Position numbers and translations under genes: made by a program
NCBI RefSeq assembly: GCF_003123685.1
Contig: NZ_QCYJ01000132.1
Location: forward strand, 1-64,000
Reading direction: 5' to 3'
Length of the DNA: 64,000 bases
Origin: Nocardia aurea
Lineage (GTDB): Bacteria > Actinomycetota > Actinomycetes > Mycobacteriales > Mycobacteriaceae
The notes under the pieces: model-generated
The model's database searches: none
What the model was told of the DNA's origin: nothing
What the model saw: the letters and a program-made list of their open reading frames with translations, nothing else
Part shown: positions 42,493 to 51,478 of the stretch, piece by piece
Layout: each line of letters opens with the position of its first letter
How positions within the stretch are numbered: the stretch's first letter is position 1

Positions 42493-43095
42493 TTACAGGT
42501 TGTGGTAGCCCGCCGCCTCCCACACCAGCCACCGGAACTGCTGCGGGGTCACCGGCTGCCGGGCGGGCACACCGGGGGCGGGGGAGTACGGCCAGAACGC
42601 GAGACCGCAGCGGTGGCAGTAGAACCCGGCCGCCCACACGGCGTGCGCGCGGGGCCGACCGGCCGCAATTCGGGCGTTGAGGCGGCGGCGACTTGCGGCG
42701 CCCAGCAACAGGGCAGCCGCTGGAATGCCCACCGTGAACGGGACCGCCATCGTCGCGATAAAAGTGACGATGCCGTGAGGATTTTCCGGGCGCAGAAACT
42801 CGAAGATACTCCCGAGGGAGATCAACGGCAGGATCAGCAGCAGCACACCGAAAAACGTGAGACGGCCCGTGCGAACCTGAGCGGGACCACGGTCGAACAC
42901 GCGAGCCAGCGCGCTGGTGTGGGTGCGTTGCATGGTCGCGGTACCGACCACAGGCACCAGTCCACCGGCCGAGACACCGACCCCGGAATACAGGCCGGAC
43001 CCGTCGCTCGTAGACAGGCCATCGGCGCACAGAGCGGGGACGCTCTGCACCAGATCGAGCCGATGGCATTGCGGGCAGGTGATGTCGAGGTCCAT
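42493..43095 (-). CDS. zinc-ribbon membrane protein
   Basis: In this 200-aa protein, the N-terminus ITCPQCHRLDLVQSVPALC and the C-terminal FYCHRCGLAFWP could form split zinc ribbons. Two hydrophobic helices lie near residues 85-105 (FFGVLLLILPLISLGSIF) and 115-138 (VTFIATMAVPFTVGIPAAAL). Many actinobacterial genomes carry several such proteins of unknown role. An upstream in-frame ATG at 43227 has a better-spaced AAGGA and overlaps a palindrome, so a 244-aa form is an alternative. Confidence 0.65.
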   Translation of the reverse strand: MDLDITCPQCHRLDLVQSVPALCADGLSTSDGSGLYSGVGVSAGGLVPVVGTATMQRTHTSALARVFDRGPAQVRTGRLTFFGVLLLILPLISLGSIFEFLRPENPHGIVTFIATMAVPFTVGIPAAALLLGAASRRRLNARIAAGRPRAHAVWAAGFYCHRCGLAFWPYSPAPGVPARQPVTPQQFRWLVWEAAGYHNL

Positions 43096-43567
43096 TCGAG
43101 GATCCCCCTCCGAAACAATCGCGCCAGGAGGGCGCGTCTGTGGTGCAGGTGCCGTCAATAGATCTTCTCCTTGGTATCCAAGCGGTTGCTGGCTCTGTTG
43201 TCGAGGGCTGAACGACCTCTGATTCATGGAGATTCCTTCGGAATCGAGTCGGTGAGCGGGGTTGTAGATCAGAACGGCGCCGCCGCGCGCTCCTGGTGAC
43301 CGATCGGGTCGCGCACGGACATTCAGCGGCACAGCTAGACAGTCGTGCAGGACCGGCTATGCGTGGGGGTTTGGCGCAGGGATGGGGTGGCGCCGAAGTT
43401 GTCGTATGCCTGAATGTCTTCCGGCAACAAGGGATGCGCGGCTCGGGCCTCGCCAGCGAAATGCGGACGAATTGGTTGCTGGCAGAGCTGCTTTCACTGG
43501 CGACTGTGGTCAATCACACCATTCGGCCAGATGTGATCGCGCCTCGGAGGCGGCAAGTTAGACAGCG
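43096..43567. other. intergenic stretch with a palindrome
   Basis: About 470 bp without a firm gene. It contains the perfect palindrome GATTCCTTCGGAATC (43231-43245), which overlaps the alternative ribosome site of the minus-strand membrane protein. The rest shows only shadow frames. Confidence 0.45.
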
Positions 43568-43906
43568 ATGGACACATTGGCGAGTAGGGGCGCTGGTCCG
43601 GAACTGCACTACACGGTGGAGTTGCGCTGGTGTACCGAACCTCAGGCATGGTGGAAGACCCGACACCTCGGTAGCCCGATCCAGATCGCCGCTGCACTCG
43701 ATGAACTGGTCGTACGAATTCACCTCGACCCCGCCGTCGTACGGGCGTGCCGATCAGGAGCGGCGCAGGTCTGCTACCGGGCTGTCGGCTGGCAGAACCA
43801 CGAGATCGTCGAAAAGCCCACCGAAACAATCGGTCTCACGGATCTTTCCGACGTGCTGCATAGCCACGCCTCGGCCCTACGCGAGATAGCAACGATGAAC
43901 GGCTAG
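43568..43906 (+). CDS. hypothetical protein
   Basis: A 112-aa product with HYTVELRWCTEPQAWWKTRH, IAAALDELVVRIHL and AVGWQNHEIVEK. No family is recognised and the ribosome site is weak. The codon pattern looks coding and no better frame exists on either strand. It stands at the edge of a decayed region. Confidence 0.45.
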   Translation: MDTLASRGAGPELHYTVELRWCTEPQAWWKTRHLGSPIQIAAALDELVVRIHLDPAVVRACRSGAAQVCYRAVGWQNHEIVEKPTETIGLTDLSDVLHSHASALREIATMNG

Positions 43907-44002
43907 ATATGTCGTTCGTAGGAATAGCCGCTGGATTGCCTGTCGAGCAGTTGATCTTCGACGGTGGCTGTCGGGGCGCTGAAACTCTCGCACGGACGGC
44001 AT

Positions 44003-44030
44003 GGACCATCCCCGCGTACGCGGGGCCGAC
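44003..44030. repeat. solitary type I-E CRISPR-repeat-like sequence
   Basis: A 28-base segment starting GGACCAT and ending GCCGAC has the core CCCCGCGTACGCGGGG, a perfect 7-bp stem with a TA centre. Length, hairpin and GGAC start resemble actinobacterial type I-E repeats. No second copy occurs at the expected 61-base spacing on either side and no cas genes are present. Confidence 0.35.
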
Positions 44031-44033
44031 ACT

Positions 44034-44898
44034 CGCATCGGCGCGACGTCGCTGGTGGCAGCTACCGTTTACGCTCTGGCCTGCACGGGCACGTCACATG
44101 CCCAGCTGGCGGCGTCGGATACCTATGTCGCACTAGGTAGTTCTTATGCGCTGGTCCCGGTATCGCCCCGGTACTCGACTTAGCATGCCGACGTTCGGGT
44201 CGCAACTACGCCCATCAGCTGGCTTCCGCGCTGGAGCTGAAACTGACCGACGCCTCCTGCGGGGGAGCGACTACCGCCAATATTCTCGCAGCACCACAGC
44301 GGTTGCCCAACGGCGACACTGTGCCCGCCCAGATCGATGCTGTCGCCGCCGACGCCCGCCAGGTCACCATCACAATCGGCGGGAACGACCTCGACCTGAA
44401 CGCGTTGCTTCTGGTCCAGAGCTGCGGCCCGCTGATCGCGGACGTTGTACCGCCACTGGCCGATGCCGCTGCCAGAGTTTGCTCGGCAGCACCAGCACGC
44501 CCCGGCCCACCGCGACCGAGTTCGCCGCCGTCGAACAAGCTCCTCACAGAGATCGTGCGCACCGTCCACGCGAAGGCGCTGAGAGCCACCGTGCTGTTCA
44601 GTACCTTCGGTCATCAACGCCACGAGCGCTATCTGTTCAGAGGTTTCTCTCGGCGTCGACGATGCCGCCGCATACCGCCACGCCTACGACGTACTTCTCA
44701 CCGCGACCCGGGCGGACGCTCTGACCACCGGGCCACTGCTGTCAGCCTCCTGGATGCCGAGAACCACACCAGTTGCGACAGCGAACCCCGGACAAACGGT
44801 CTCAATAGTCCGTTCGCCGAGAACTCCGACGGACCTGGCAGCGACGCCAACATCGTCGAGCGACTCTTCAGTCATATCACCCGAATTTGGACGGCATG
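44034..44898 (+). pseudogene. frameshifted SGNH-type lipase/esterase
   Basis: Pieces of one SGNH hydrolase appear in different frames: TYVALGSSYALVPVSP (block I near 44118-44165), then RSGRNYAHQLASALELKLTD...SCGGATTANIL, then TITIGGNDLDLN (block III) around 44360-44400, then a C-terminal stretch in a third frame (YDVLLTATRADALTTGP). At least two frameshifts separate the blocks, so no active enzyme is expected. Confidence 0.65.
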
Positions 44899-45300
44899 AC
44901 AGCCATCAGTCAGTATCCGCGGCATATTCTCGGCGCGTAGAAGCAGCCGGACTTTCGATAACCGCCACGGTCGACCCGCCGCTGTCCAGTCCGCGATTTC
45001 GATGCGTCGGCGAGCCGTCCGCGACATGACACCGTGCGTTCTCTATCCACGGCAGCCAGCTGTAGATCTCGCCGCACTGGAGGATGAAGTCGTAGCACAC
45101 AGCCACGCCTTCGATTTCACGTGCCAGGTGAGATGGTCTCACCAGGAACCGGCTAATCGACTCTGGTGCGTCCACCACGCCTCGCCGGTCTGCGGGCACG
45201 AACGGGGTAGAGAGGTCGAGTCCGCTGCCCCTCCTTGCTGGAACGGCCATGGCCTGGGTGTGTCGGGGTTAGCGTCGGATGTCTCGGACTCGGAGGACGC

Positions 45301-45463
45301 GATGAGCACGATGTGCATCACCCCGATAGCGGCAGCCGCGGCGGTGACCGGACTGTTTCTGGCTCCTGTCCCGGCCGCGACCGCGGACACGACGACAGCG
45401 ACGGTCACCTCGATCGTCGACGGCGACACCGTCAGTGGCGGCCCAGCCGCGGTCGCCGGGTGA
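45301..45463 (+). pseudogene. N-terminal remnant of a secreted thermonuclease-like protein
   Basis: From the ATG at 45301 there is a signal peptide (ITPIAAAAAVTGLFLAPVPA) and then TATVTSIVDGDTV, the first strand and metal-site region of staphylococcal-nuclease-like proteins. The frame stops 14 codons later, and no continuation was found. Confidence 0.5.
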
Positions 45464-45476
45464 CTGCGGCGCGTGG

Positions 45477-45719
45477 TTATCGTTGTTCGGGCTGGAGTCC
45501 GAGTTGTCGGTGGATGTGGTGCTGCACGGCCGCTGATTCCGGGGTGGCCAATACACCGCCCATGGCCCAGTCGTGGATTGCGCCGTTGCGCAGGACGAAG
45601 GTGAAGGTGCTGTCGGGGGCGGAGTCGGCCTTCTGTCTCAGTCGGAGAGCGTCGGCGGCAAGGAGGTCGAGGTTCCCGCTGTGGCGACTGATCCGGACGC
45701 GCGTGGTGATCCTGCCCAT
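45477..45719 (-). CDS. small hypothetical protein
   Basis: An 80-aa frame from the ATG at 45717-45719 (MGRITTRVRISRHSGNLDLL) with FTFVLRNGAIHDWAMGG and a C-terminal amphipathic helix HHIHRQLGLQ. Family unknown. It lies in a decayed region, so it may be a fragment. Confidence 0.35.
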   Translation of the reverse strand: MGRITTRVRISRHSGNLDLLAADALRLRQKADSAPDSTFTFVLRNGAIHDWAMGGVLATPESAAVQHHIHRQLGLQPEQR

Positions 45720-46310
45720 CACAAAACTTCGACGCCTCGGCGGTGATCTGTGGGGTGCGGAACAGCGGGCGCAGCAGGACACGGCGGGGACTCGGCGTCG
45801 ACCGGTACGGTCCCCGGAGGCAGTCCGGACATCATCGCCAGTCCATACCGAGGTAGTGCTGGGCGGCCGGGTCAGGTTGCTGCAGATAAGGCCGAGAACT
45901 GTCCGTCCGGAGGAGCCTCCAACGAGGACAGCCGCGGTGGGAGCGGCGGTTCCCCTGACGGAGACCACAGCGGTGGAGGCGGCGGTGGAGGTGGCAACCC
46001 GGGTGGATGCGGAGGCTTCCACGGTTCAACCCAAAGTTTCAACGGTGGAGGTGGTAGCGGGGGTGGCGCAGGCATGTCACAAAGCGCAGGTATGGACACA
46101 GAAATCGCCACCACCGCAACATCTTCGGGCGTCTGCCGTGACCCTGATATCCCAGCCCCCTCGACACGCCATGGCTCAGTGGTCATCTGCTTCGAACACG
46201 GCCCGGTCCCGCTGGCTGTTGAGGAGTGGATCAGTTCACAGTCCTGAATCGTGAGTTCGCGCCCACCCGGCGGAAACTCCGGGTCAGCGATGTGGTGTCG
46301 CGCCGCTTGA
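45720..46310. other. stretch with a glycine-rich open frame of doubtful reality
   Basis: A plus-strand frame (45750-46247) encodes a Gly/Ser-rich region (GGSGGSPDGDHSGGGGGGGG) and a short cysteine-containing end. It lacks a ribosome site and could be a chance product of GGN repeats. Nothing else is visible. Confidence 0.35.
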
Positions 46311-47039
46311 TCAGTGCAGAAGGCCGCCACCGTCGTAGGCCACTGACTGGCCGGTCATCAGCGCACCGTCGTCGGAGGCCAAAAAGGCAACCAGCCCTGC
46401 GAATCTCGCGGGACTAACATATTCGCGGATCGACTGCTGGGACATGGTGCGCGCGAAGTCCTCGTGGTCGGAGTGCTCTCGAGTACCGGGTGTGGCCACC
46501 TGGGAGGGCATCACAGCGTTGACGGTGATGCCGTGCTCGCCCAGTTCCCGAGCCATGACTCGGGTCATACCGATGAGCGCGCCCTTCGAGGCTACGTAGG
46601 CGAGTTGTCCGGGTGCTCCGGTGAAGAAGGTTCGGGACGTCACGTTGATGACCCGCCCGCGGAATCGGCTGTCACGCAGGTACGGGAAGCAAGCCTGTAC
46701 TAGGCGAAGGGCGCCGACCGCGTTGACGTCGAAGAACCGCATCATCTGCTCGGGGGTGGCGGTGAGCAGGCTATCCCGTCCCGACAACAGGCCCGCGTTG
46801 TTCACAAGTATGTCCACAGTCCCGAATTTGAGAACGGTCGCGGCGACTGCGGCCGCGATATCGTTGTCGTCGGTGACGTCGCAGCGAAGCGTGGTGATCG
46901 CGTCGGGTGGAATGACCGGAGGTTGCCGATCCAGTGCCACGACGTGGGCACCGTCATGGCTCAGTCGCTCGGCGATGGATGCGCCCAGCCCCCCGGCCGC
47001 TCCGGTCACGATGGCGACTCGTCCGTCGAGCGTGCGCAT
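46311..47039 (-). CDS. short-chain dehydrogenase/reductase of the demethylation operon
   Basis: The ATG at 47037-47039 gives 242 aa. The Rossmann glycine motif VTGAAGGLGASI, NNAGLLSG, the serine strand VINVTSRTFF and the Y-x-x-x-K pair YVASKGALIG are all present, so it is a classical NAD(P)-dependent SDR. The last gene of the minus operon after ligM1, it probably oxidises or reduces an aromatic alcohol/aldehyde or a ring-cleavage intermediate. A role replacing LigC (a dehydrogenase of another family) is conceivable but unproven. Confidence 0.85.
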   Translation of the reverse strand: MRTLDGRVAIVTGAAGGLGASIAERLSHDGAHVVALDRQPPVIPPDAITTLRCDVTDDNDIAAAVAATVLKFGTVDILVNNAGLLSGRDSLLTATPEQMMRFFDVNAVGALRLVQACFPYLRDSRFRGRVINVTSRTFFTGAPGQLAYVASKGALIGMTRVMARELGEHGITVNAVMPSQVATPGTREHSDHEDFARTMSQQSIREYVSPARFAGLVAFLASDDGALMTGQSVAYDGGGLLH

Positions 47040-47113
47040 CTTTGTACCTTCCGACAAGTTGTGCGGCGTCGGGCCGGGGGCACATCGGAGCGCCACACCG
47101 GCCCGAGCACGAG

Positions 47114-48517
47114 TCAGACCTTCGCGGCTGTGCGCCAGCCGGGCTGATAGTTCTCACGGGCCACTGCGGAGAACGGCGCCGGGCTCACGACGGCCCGCAC
47201 TGCCAGTTGCTCATGCGGCTGAACTGTGGTCTTGCGAGAGCCGCCGTTGGGCTCACCCCAGACGACCCGCACTTCGGCACCCAGCGGGACCTCAGGGTCG
47301 ATGGTTGCCAGCGACAGCGCCCGCCGTTCGTTGGCGCTGTAGCCGGTGAACAGCGAGAGCCCTATGGCGTTGCCGTCGGCGTCGATGACCGAGTCATAGT
47401 TCGACGAGCCGTAGTTGGCGTTGGGCAGGTCGAAGAACTGGTAGACCGGCCCGTCCAGGTCGACAGGAGAGGCCAGCAGCTTCGCGACGTCGTCCGCGTT
47501 CCACGACAGGGTCACCTTTCGCCGTTGGGTCTGCGGCGCAAGCGCTTCGAGCGCATCACGGCCGATGAAGTCGTGGTCGAACTTGACGAACCCGCCGTAG
47601 CCGAGCTCCCACGGGTTGAGGTAGTAGTCCTTGATGTCGCCGGAGACGAAGCTGCCGGCGAGTGCGTTGGTGGCCTCGTAGCTGTCGGCGCCCAGCCACT
47701 CGCGGTAGCCGCGCAGCTCGTCGCTGGTGTAAACAGCAGGCAGCGGCGACGGGATCCAGCCTGACTCAAGGGTATTGCACGAGTAGGCGCGCGCGCCAGC
47801 GGCCTCGATTCCGAATTCGCGGCCGGCCTCGAGGATCGCCTCCCGGATCTTCTCGTAGCTGGTGTAGGGTCCCCAGATCTCAAGGCCAGGGGCGCCGGCC
47901 ATGCCGTGACGCAGGGTACGGACACGTTCGCCGGCGATGTTGATGTAGCCCATACGGAAGAACCGCACCTGCTCGACCGTGCCGCCGTGCAGCTTCTCGA
48001 TGATTTCCCAGGCGCGCGGGCCCTGGATCTGGAAGCGCCACAGGTCGCGGGTCACCTGCTTGCCGTACGGACGCGACGGCGAGCGCGGGTCCAGGTGCAG
48101 TTCCACGTCGTAGCCCTTGGTGGCCTGATAGGTCAGCCAGTTGGCGACAGGGGCGCGGCCGACGAAGGTGAGTTTGTCCTCGGCTTCCCGGAACAGGATG
48201 CCATCGCCGATGACCCCGCCCTCCGGGGAAACCGGCACGAACTGCTTGGCGGTGTTCACGGCGAAGTTGGCCACGCTGTTGATTCCGGTGTCAGAGATCA
48301 GCTTCAGCGCGTCGGGGCCGGAGATGAAGAGGTTGACCATGTGGTGGCTCTGGTCGAACAGCACCGCGGCCTCGCGCCAGGCCGTGACCTCGCGGCGAAA
48401 GTTGCTGAACTCGGAGGGGACCACCGGGTAGATGTATGTTCCCAGCTGGGAGTTGCGCAGGAGTTCGACGGTGTTGCCTGCTTTGTCGAGTACTTCCTGC
48501 AGATTCTGCGGGCTCAT
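47114..48517 (-). CDS. ligM: tetrahydrofolate-dependent O-demethylase (LigM/DesA-like), copy 1
   Basis: The ATG at 48515-48517 (MSPQNLQEVLDKAG) gives 467 aa, about the size of Sphingobium LigM (471) and DesA. The GcvT-like fold is seen in NTVELLRNSQLGTYIYPVVP, DQSHHMVNLFISGPDAL, RTLRHGMAGAPGLEIWGPY and LESGWIPSPLPAVYTSDELR. LigM removes the methyl group of vanillate or 3-O-methylgallate, and DesA that of syringate, giving 5-methyl-THF. Which substrate this copy uses cannot be told from motifs. It is followed by the SDR and preceded by aldolase and hydratase genes, all on the minus strand. The 43 codons upstream in frame are not family-like. Confidence 0.88.
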   Translation of the reverse strand: MSPQNLQEVLDKAGNTVELLRNSQLGTYIYPVVPSEFSNFRREVTAWREAAVLFDQSHHMVNLFISGPDALKLISDTGINSVANFAVNTAKQFVPVSPEGGVIGDGILFREAEDKLTFVGRAPVANWLTYQATKGYDVELHLDPRSPSRPYGKQVTRDLWRFQIQGPRAWEIIEKLHGGTVEQVRFFRMGYINIAGERVRTLRHGMAGAPGLEIWGPYTSYEKIREAILEAGREFGIEAAGARAYSCNTLESGWIPSPLPAVYTSDELRGYREWLGADSYEATNALAGSFVSGDIKDYYLNPWELGYGGFVKFDHDFIGRDALEALAPQTQRRKVTLSWNADDVAKLLASPVDLDGPVYQFFDLPNANYGSSNYDSVIDADGNAIGLSLFTGYSANERRALSLATIDPEVPLGAEVRVVWGEPNGGSRKTTVQPHEQLAVRAVVSPAPFSAVARENYQPGWRTAAKV

Positions 48518-48557
48518 TGCTTTCCGTTCTTTTGGGATGGCCCGGTAGTAAAAGTGA

Positions 48558-49253
48558 CTACCGGTGATGCTCGTCGGCCGAGACGTACTCGACTCCGAGT
48601 TCCGCGAGCGTGTCGCGCAGTCCATAGCGATCGAGGCCGAGTTCACCGCTACGGAACGCGCGGCGAGACGCCTCCTCTTTGGCGAGACGTCGCTCCGCGA
48701 GTTGTCGGGCGCGTGCTACGTCGCCGCGCGGGACGACCATGACGCCGTCATCGTCAGCGAGGATCGCGTCACCGGGGGTGATGAGCTGTCCGCCGATGCT
48801 GACCGGAATGTTGACCGAACCGGCTGTGGCCTTCACCGTGCCCTGAGCGCTCACCGCGGACGACCAGACCGGGAAGTTCATGGCATGCAGTTCGGCGACG
48901 TCACGGACCCCGGCATCGATCACGAGGCCACGGACCCCACGGGTCTGCAACGCGGTCGCGAAGAGTTCGCCAAACATCCCGTCCGAGCTCGGTGAGTTGG
49001 TGGTGACAACGAGCAGATCTCCTGCGGTGCACTGCTCGATCGCGGCATGGATCATCAGGTTGTCGCCGGGCCAGCACAGGACGGTGACAGCGGTCCCGCC
49101 GATCCGAATGCCGGGGAAGATGGGCCGCAGCCGTGGCCCGAGGTAGCCGGTGCGTCCGAGCGCTTCGTGCACGGTGGCGACGCCGTGGTCGGCGAGGGCC
49201 TCCACCGCATTGATCGGCGCGCGAGGAATGTTGGTGACGACGACGTTCCTCAT
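48558..49253 (-). CDS. galC: 4-carboxy-4-hydroxy-2-oxoadipate aldolase (LigK/GalC-like, RraA fold)
   Basis: In this 231-aa protein the RraA/HMG-aldolase fold carries the catalytic segment PGDNLMIHAAIEQCTAGDLL, SDGMFGELFATALQTRGVRG and VIDAGVRDVAEL (R117, D118, E121), typical of class II pyruvate aldolases rather than the RNase E regulator RraA. LigK/GalC split 4-carboxy-4-hydroxy-2-oxoadipate into pyruvate and oxaloacetate. The gene's stop lies 41 bp before ligM1, and its ATG overlaps the hydratase stop by 4 bp (49250-49253), so hydratase and aldolase are made together, as expected for consecutive steps. Confidence 0.9.
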   Translation of the reverse strand: MRNVVVTNIPRAPINAVEALADHGVATVHEALGRTGYLGPRLRPIFPGIRIGGTAVTVLCWPGDNLMIHAAIEQCTAGDLLVVTTNSPSSDGMFGELFATALQTRGVRGLVIDAGVRDVAELHAMNFPVWSSAVSAQGTVKATAGSVNIPVSIGGQLITPGDAILADDDGVMVVPRGDVARARQLAERRLAKEEASRRAFRSGELGLDRYGLRDTLAELGVEYVSADEHHR

Positions 49254-49972
49254 GACAGATCCGCCGTGACCTGGGGATATACGCGCATGTACGCCTCGCC
49301 CATTGTGTTGTGTGCCAGCCCGAGATTGGGGCCCGCATTACGCTTGAGCTGGACGCCGCGGCGCACAGCCAGGTCGGTGTAGTAGTCCCACATGTGCTGT
49401 TGAGCGCCCATGCACTCCATCGCCTTGCGCTTGGCCTCGAACGCGGGGCTGATGTCGAGCAGCACGGTCGGCTTGAAGTCGCACTGTTCGGGCTGGTGCG
49501 GCTCGAAGAAGAAGACCGGGGGAGCGCCCAGTGGCTCCCCCGGGGCGTCGTAGCCGACTGCCTGCGCGAGGATACGAGCCTGCAGAGCCATCCGGGCTGC
49601 AGCCGGGTGGTCGCCGTTGTACGGGTCGACCAGGGGGTGGGTGAGCACCACCGCAGGATCGACGTCGCGGAACTGGTGCACGAGCCGGTCGGTCAACTCC
49701 TCAGACTCACGCAGAGGGTAGTCACCGGCGTCGAAGAACTCGATCTCGGCACCCAGCGCAGCAGCGGCTTTCTCAGCCTCCGCACGCCGGATCGCCTTGA
49801 TCTCGTCGAGCGTCTTCCCGGCCCTCCACGCCTTCGCCGACTCGCCACGTTCACCGAAACTCAGACACACGACCTTCGCCCTGTCCCCACGGCTGGTCGC
49901 GAGGGCGATCGCGCCTCCGGCACGCCAGACGAAGTCGCCAGCGTGGGCGCTGACCACCAATAAGGAACCCAT
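49250..49972 (-). CDS. galB: 4-oxalomesaconate hydratase (GalB-like, PIG-L/LmbE fold)
   Basis: In this 240-aa protein, LLVVSAHAGDFVWRAGGAIA (H10, D13), VVCLSFGERGESAKAWRAG, HPLVDPYNGDHPAA (H122) and FFEPHQPEQC follow the pattern of Pseudomonas putida GalB. GalB is a zinc-dependent hydratase that arose in the PIG-L deacetylase family and converts 4-oxalomesaconate to 4-carboxy-4-hydroxy-2-oxoadipate. A generic sugar deacetylase is unlikely given the GERGESAK and EPHQPEQC segments and the aldolase next door. It is the first gene of the minus operon, divergent from folC. Confidence 0.9.
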   Translation of the reverse strand: MGSLLVVSAHAGDFVWRAGGAIALATSRGDRAKVVCLSFGERGESAKAWRAGKTLDEIKAIRRAEAEKAAAALGAEIEFFDAGDYPLRESEELTDRLVHQFRDVDPAVVLTHPLVDPYNGDHPAAARMALQARILAQAVGYDAPGEPLGAPPVFFFEPHQPEQCDFKPTVLLDISPAFEAKRKAMECMGAQQHMWDYYTDLAVRRGVQLKRNAGPNLGLAHNTMGEAYMRVYPQVTADLS

Positions 49973-50155
49973 CCGGTCACTCCTCGCATCGACATCGACT
50001 TCGACCTCGACGTTAGGGGGCCTCAGAGCGGCTCAGCAGGTCTCGGCGTCCGGTATTTACTACGTCATTCCGCCGATGCGGGTATGCATTCCGACCACGG
50101 GAGCGGCGACATCACACCGTTCCGGGCGACGGCTGCCTTTTCTATCGTCGAAACG
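49973..50155. promoter_or_regulatory. divergent promoter region of the aromatic island
   Basis: This 183-bp gap between the divergent galB and folC genes must hold promoters for both operons. It contains a short tandem CGA-rich repeat (ATCGACATCGACTTCGAC, 49988-50005) and an AT-richer patch around TATTTACTACGTCATTCC (50052-50069). No textbook -35/-10 pair stands out. Confidence 0.55.
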
Positions 50156-51478
50156 ATGAATACCCGACAACTTCGGGGGCGGGGAGAAACGCTCGATGAA
50201 ATCGAACGGCTTCTGCTAGAACAGACGATTTCGCCCGCAAGCCAAGGCAGTTCGCGGCTCGATTCCCGCCAGCGCACCCTCGATCTCCTGAATGCGCTGA
50301 ATAGCCCGCAGGAGGAAATGCGGACGATACACGTCGCGGGCACGGCGGGTAAGGGCTCGGTGTGCTTGTTTCTGACGGCGCTGCTATGCGCCCATGGTTT
50401 CCGCGCCGGAACCTATACGTCGCCACACGTTCATTCTCTCCTGGAGAGATTCCAGATCGACGGTAAGTTAGCGGAACCGCGCCGCCTGGCACCTGTGCTG
50501 CGCGCTGTGTTCGCGGCGGCCGAGGAAGGCGATCGCGAGCTGGGCGGCTTGACAATGTTCGAGGCGGCTACTGCCGCTGCCTTCGAATTCTTCCGCCACG
50601 AAGACGTCGACTACGCAGTCATCGAAACCGGAATCGGCGGGCTGCGGGACGCTACCAACACCGTGCGCAGAAACGACAAGCTGGCCGTGATCACCGCAAT
50701 CGGCCTGGACCACACTGAGGTCCTCGGCAACACGCTGGCCGAGATCGCGGCGCAGAAGGCTGGGATCCTGCCGATCGGAGGCATGGCGGTCGCGCTGGAC
50801 CAGCGATCCCCCGAGGTACTTAACGCACTGCGTGCAGCGGCCCGCCAGCGGTGCTGCACGTTGCACCTGCTGGCGGTGGGCGACTGTGACGAGGTGCTGG
50901 CCGAAGTCTTCGATCGCGGAGAAACTGTGTCGGGCCTCCAGAAAGTGAACATGGCGTTGGCGATTCGCGCTGCCCAGAGACTGGCTGATCGCGACGGTTG
51001 GACTCTCGACCCCGATCGCGCCACGGCGGCGCTGCTCGATGTTCGGCTGCCCGGAAGATTCGAGACCCGGATATGGCAGGGGCGGCAGGTTGTCCTCGAT
51101 GGGGCGCACAACCCCCTCAAGGTGGCGTTCCTGGTCGACGCGGTGGGTGAGTGTTGGCCTGACCAGCGACCGGTGTGGGTGCTCGCGGCGAAGGCGGGCA
51201 AGAGTGCAGAGCAGATGCTGCACCTGCTGGCACCCGAGGCCGAATCGGTCATCGCGACCGAATTCTCGACCTACGGCCGCCGGGCCGGCCGCGGAAGCGC
51301 GATCGCTGCCGAGGACCTCGCTGAACTCGCACGCGAGGCTGGAGGTTTGTCGGTTTATGCCGAGCCCTCGGTTGCCGCAGCACTGCGGAGGGCGGTCGCC
51401 TGTGCACCTCCCGAGGCGCCGGTTGTGGTGACAGGGTCCTTCTTCACCGTGGCCGATGCCGCGGAGGTGATCGGATGA
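50156..51478 (+). CDS. folC: folylpolyglutamate/dihydrofolate synthase-like protein (FolC family)
   Basis: An ATG at 50156 gives 440 aa; an ATG at 50084 in the same frame is possible, but neither has a clear ribosome site. The Mur-ligase-like fold has the P-loop HVAGTAGKGSVC (about 59-70), TSPHVHSLLERFQIDG, the Mg site VIETGIGGLRDATN, ITAIGLDHTEVLG and VVLDGAHNPLK. FolC adds glutamates to folates, keeping them in the cell and tuning affinity. The GTAGKGS loop differs from the usual GTNGKGS (N to A), so activity may be specialised. It leads the plus-strand operon and overlaps pabB by ATGA, implying a folate supply devoted to demethylation. Confidence 0.87.
   Translation: MNTRQLRGRGETLDEIERLLLEQTISPASQGSSRLDSRQRTLDLLNALNSPQEEMRTIHVAGTAGKGSVCLFLTALLCAHGFRAGTYTSPHVHSLLERFQIDGKLAEPRRLAPVLRAVFAAAEEGDRELGGLTMFEAATAAAFEFFRHEDVDYAVIETGIGGLRDATNTVRRNDKLAVITAIGLDHTEVLGNTLAEIAAQKAGILPIGGMAVALDQRSPEVLNALRAAARQRCCTLHLLAVGDCDEVLAEVFDRGETVSGLQKVNMALAIRAAQRLADRDGWTLDPDRATAALLDVRLPGRFETRIWQGRQVVLDGAHNPLKVAFLVDAVGECWPDQRPVWVLAAKAGKSAEQMLHLLAPEAESVIATEFSTYGRRAGRGSAIAAEDLAELAREAGGLSVYAEPSVAAALRRAVACAPPEAPVVVTGSFFTVADAAEVIG

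Noticed and set aside
44003..44030. A CRISPR array
   Set aside because: Only one repeat-like unit; no second copy at 60-62-base spacing and no cas genes in the window.
45750..46247. Glycine-rich secreted protein
   Set aside because: No ribosome site or signal peptide, and GGN-rich DNA gives such frames by chance; left as doubtful.
48558..49253. RNase E regulator RraA
   Set aside because: The PGDN...SDG...DAGVRD segment and the adjacent GalB-like gene fit the CHA aldolase subgroup.
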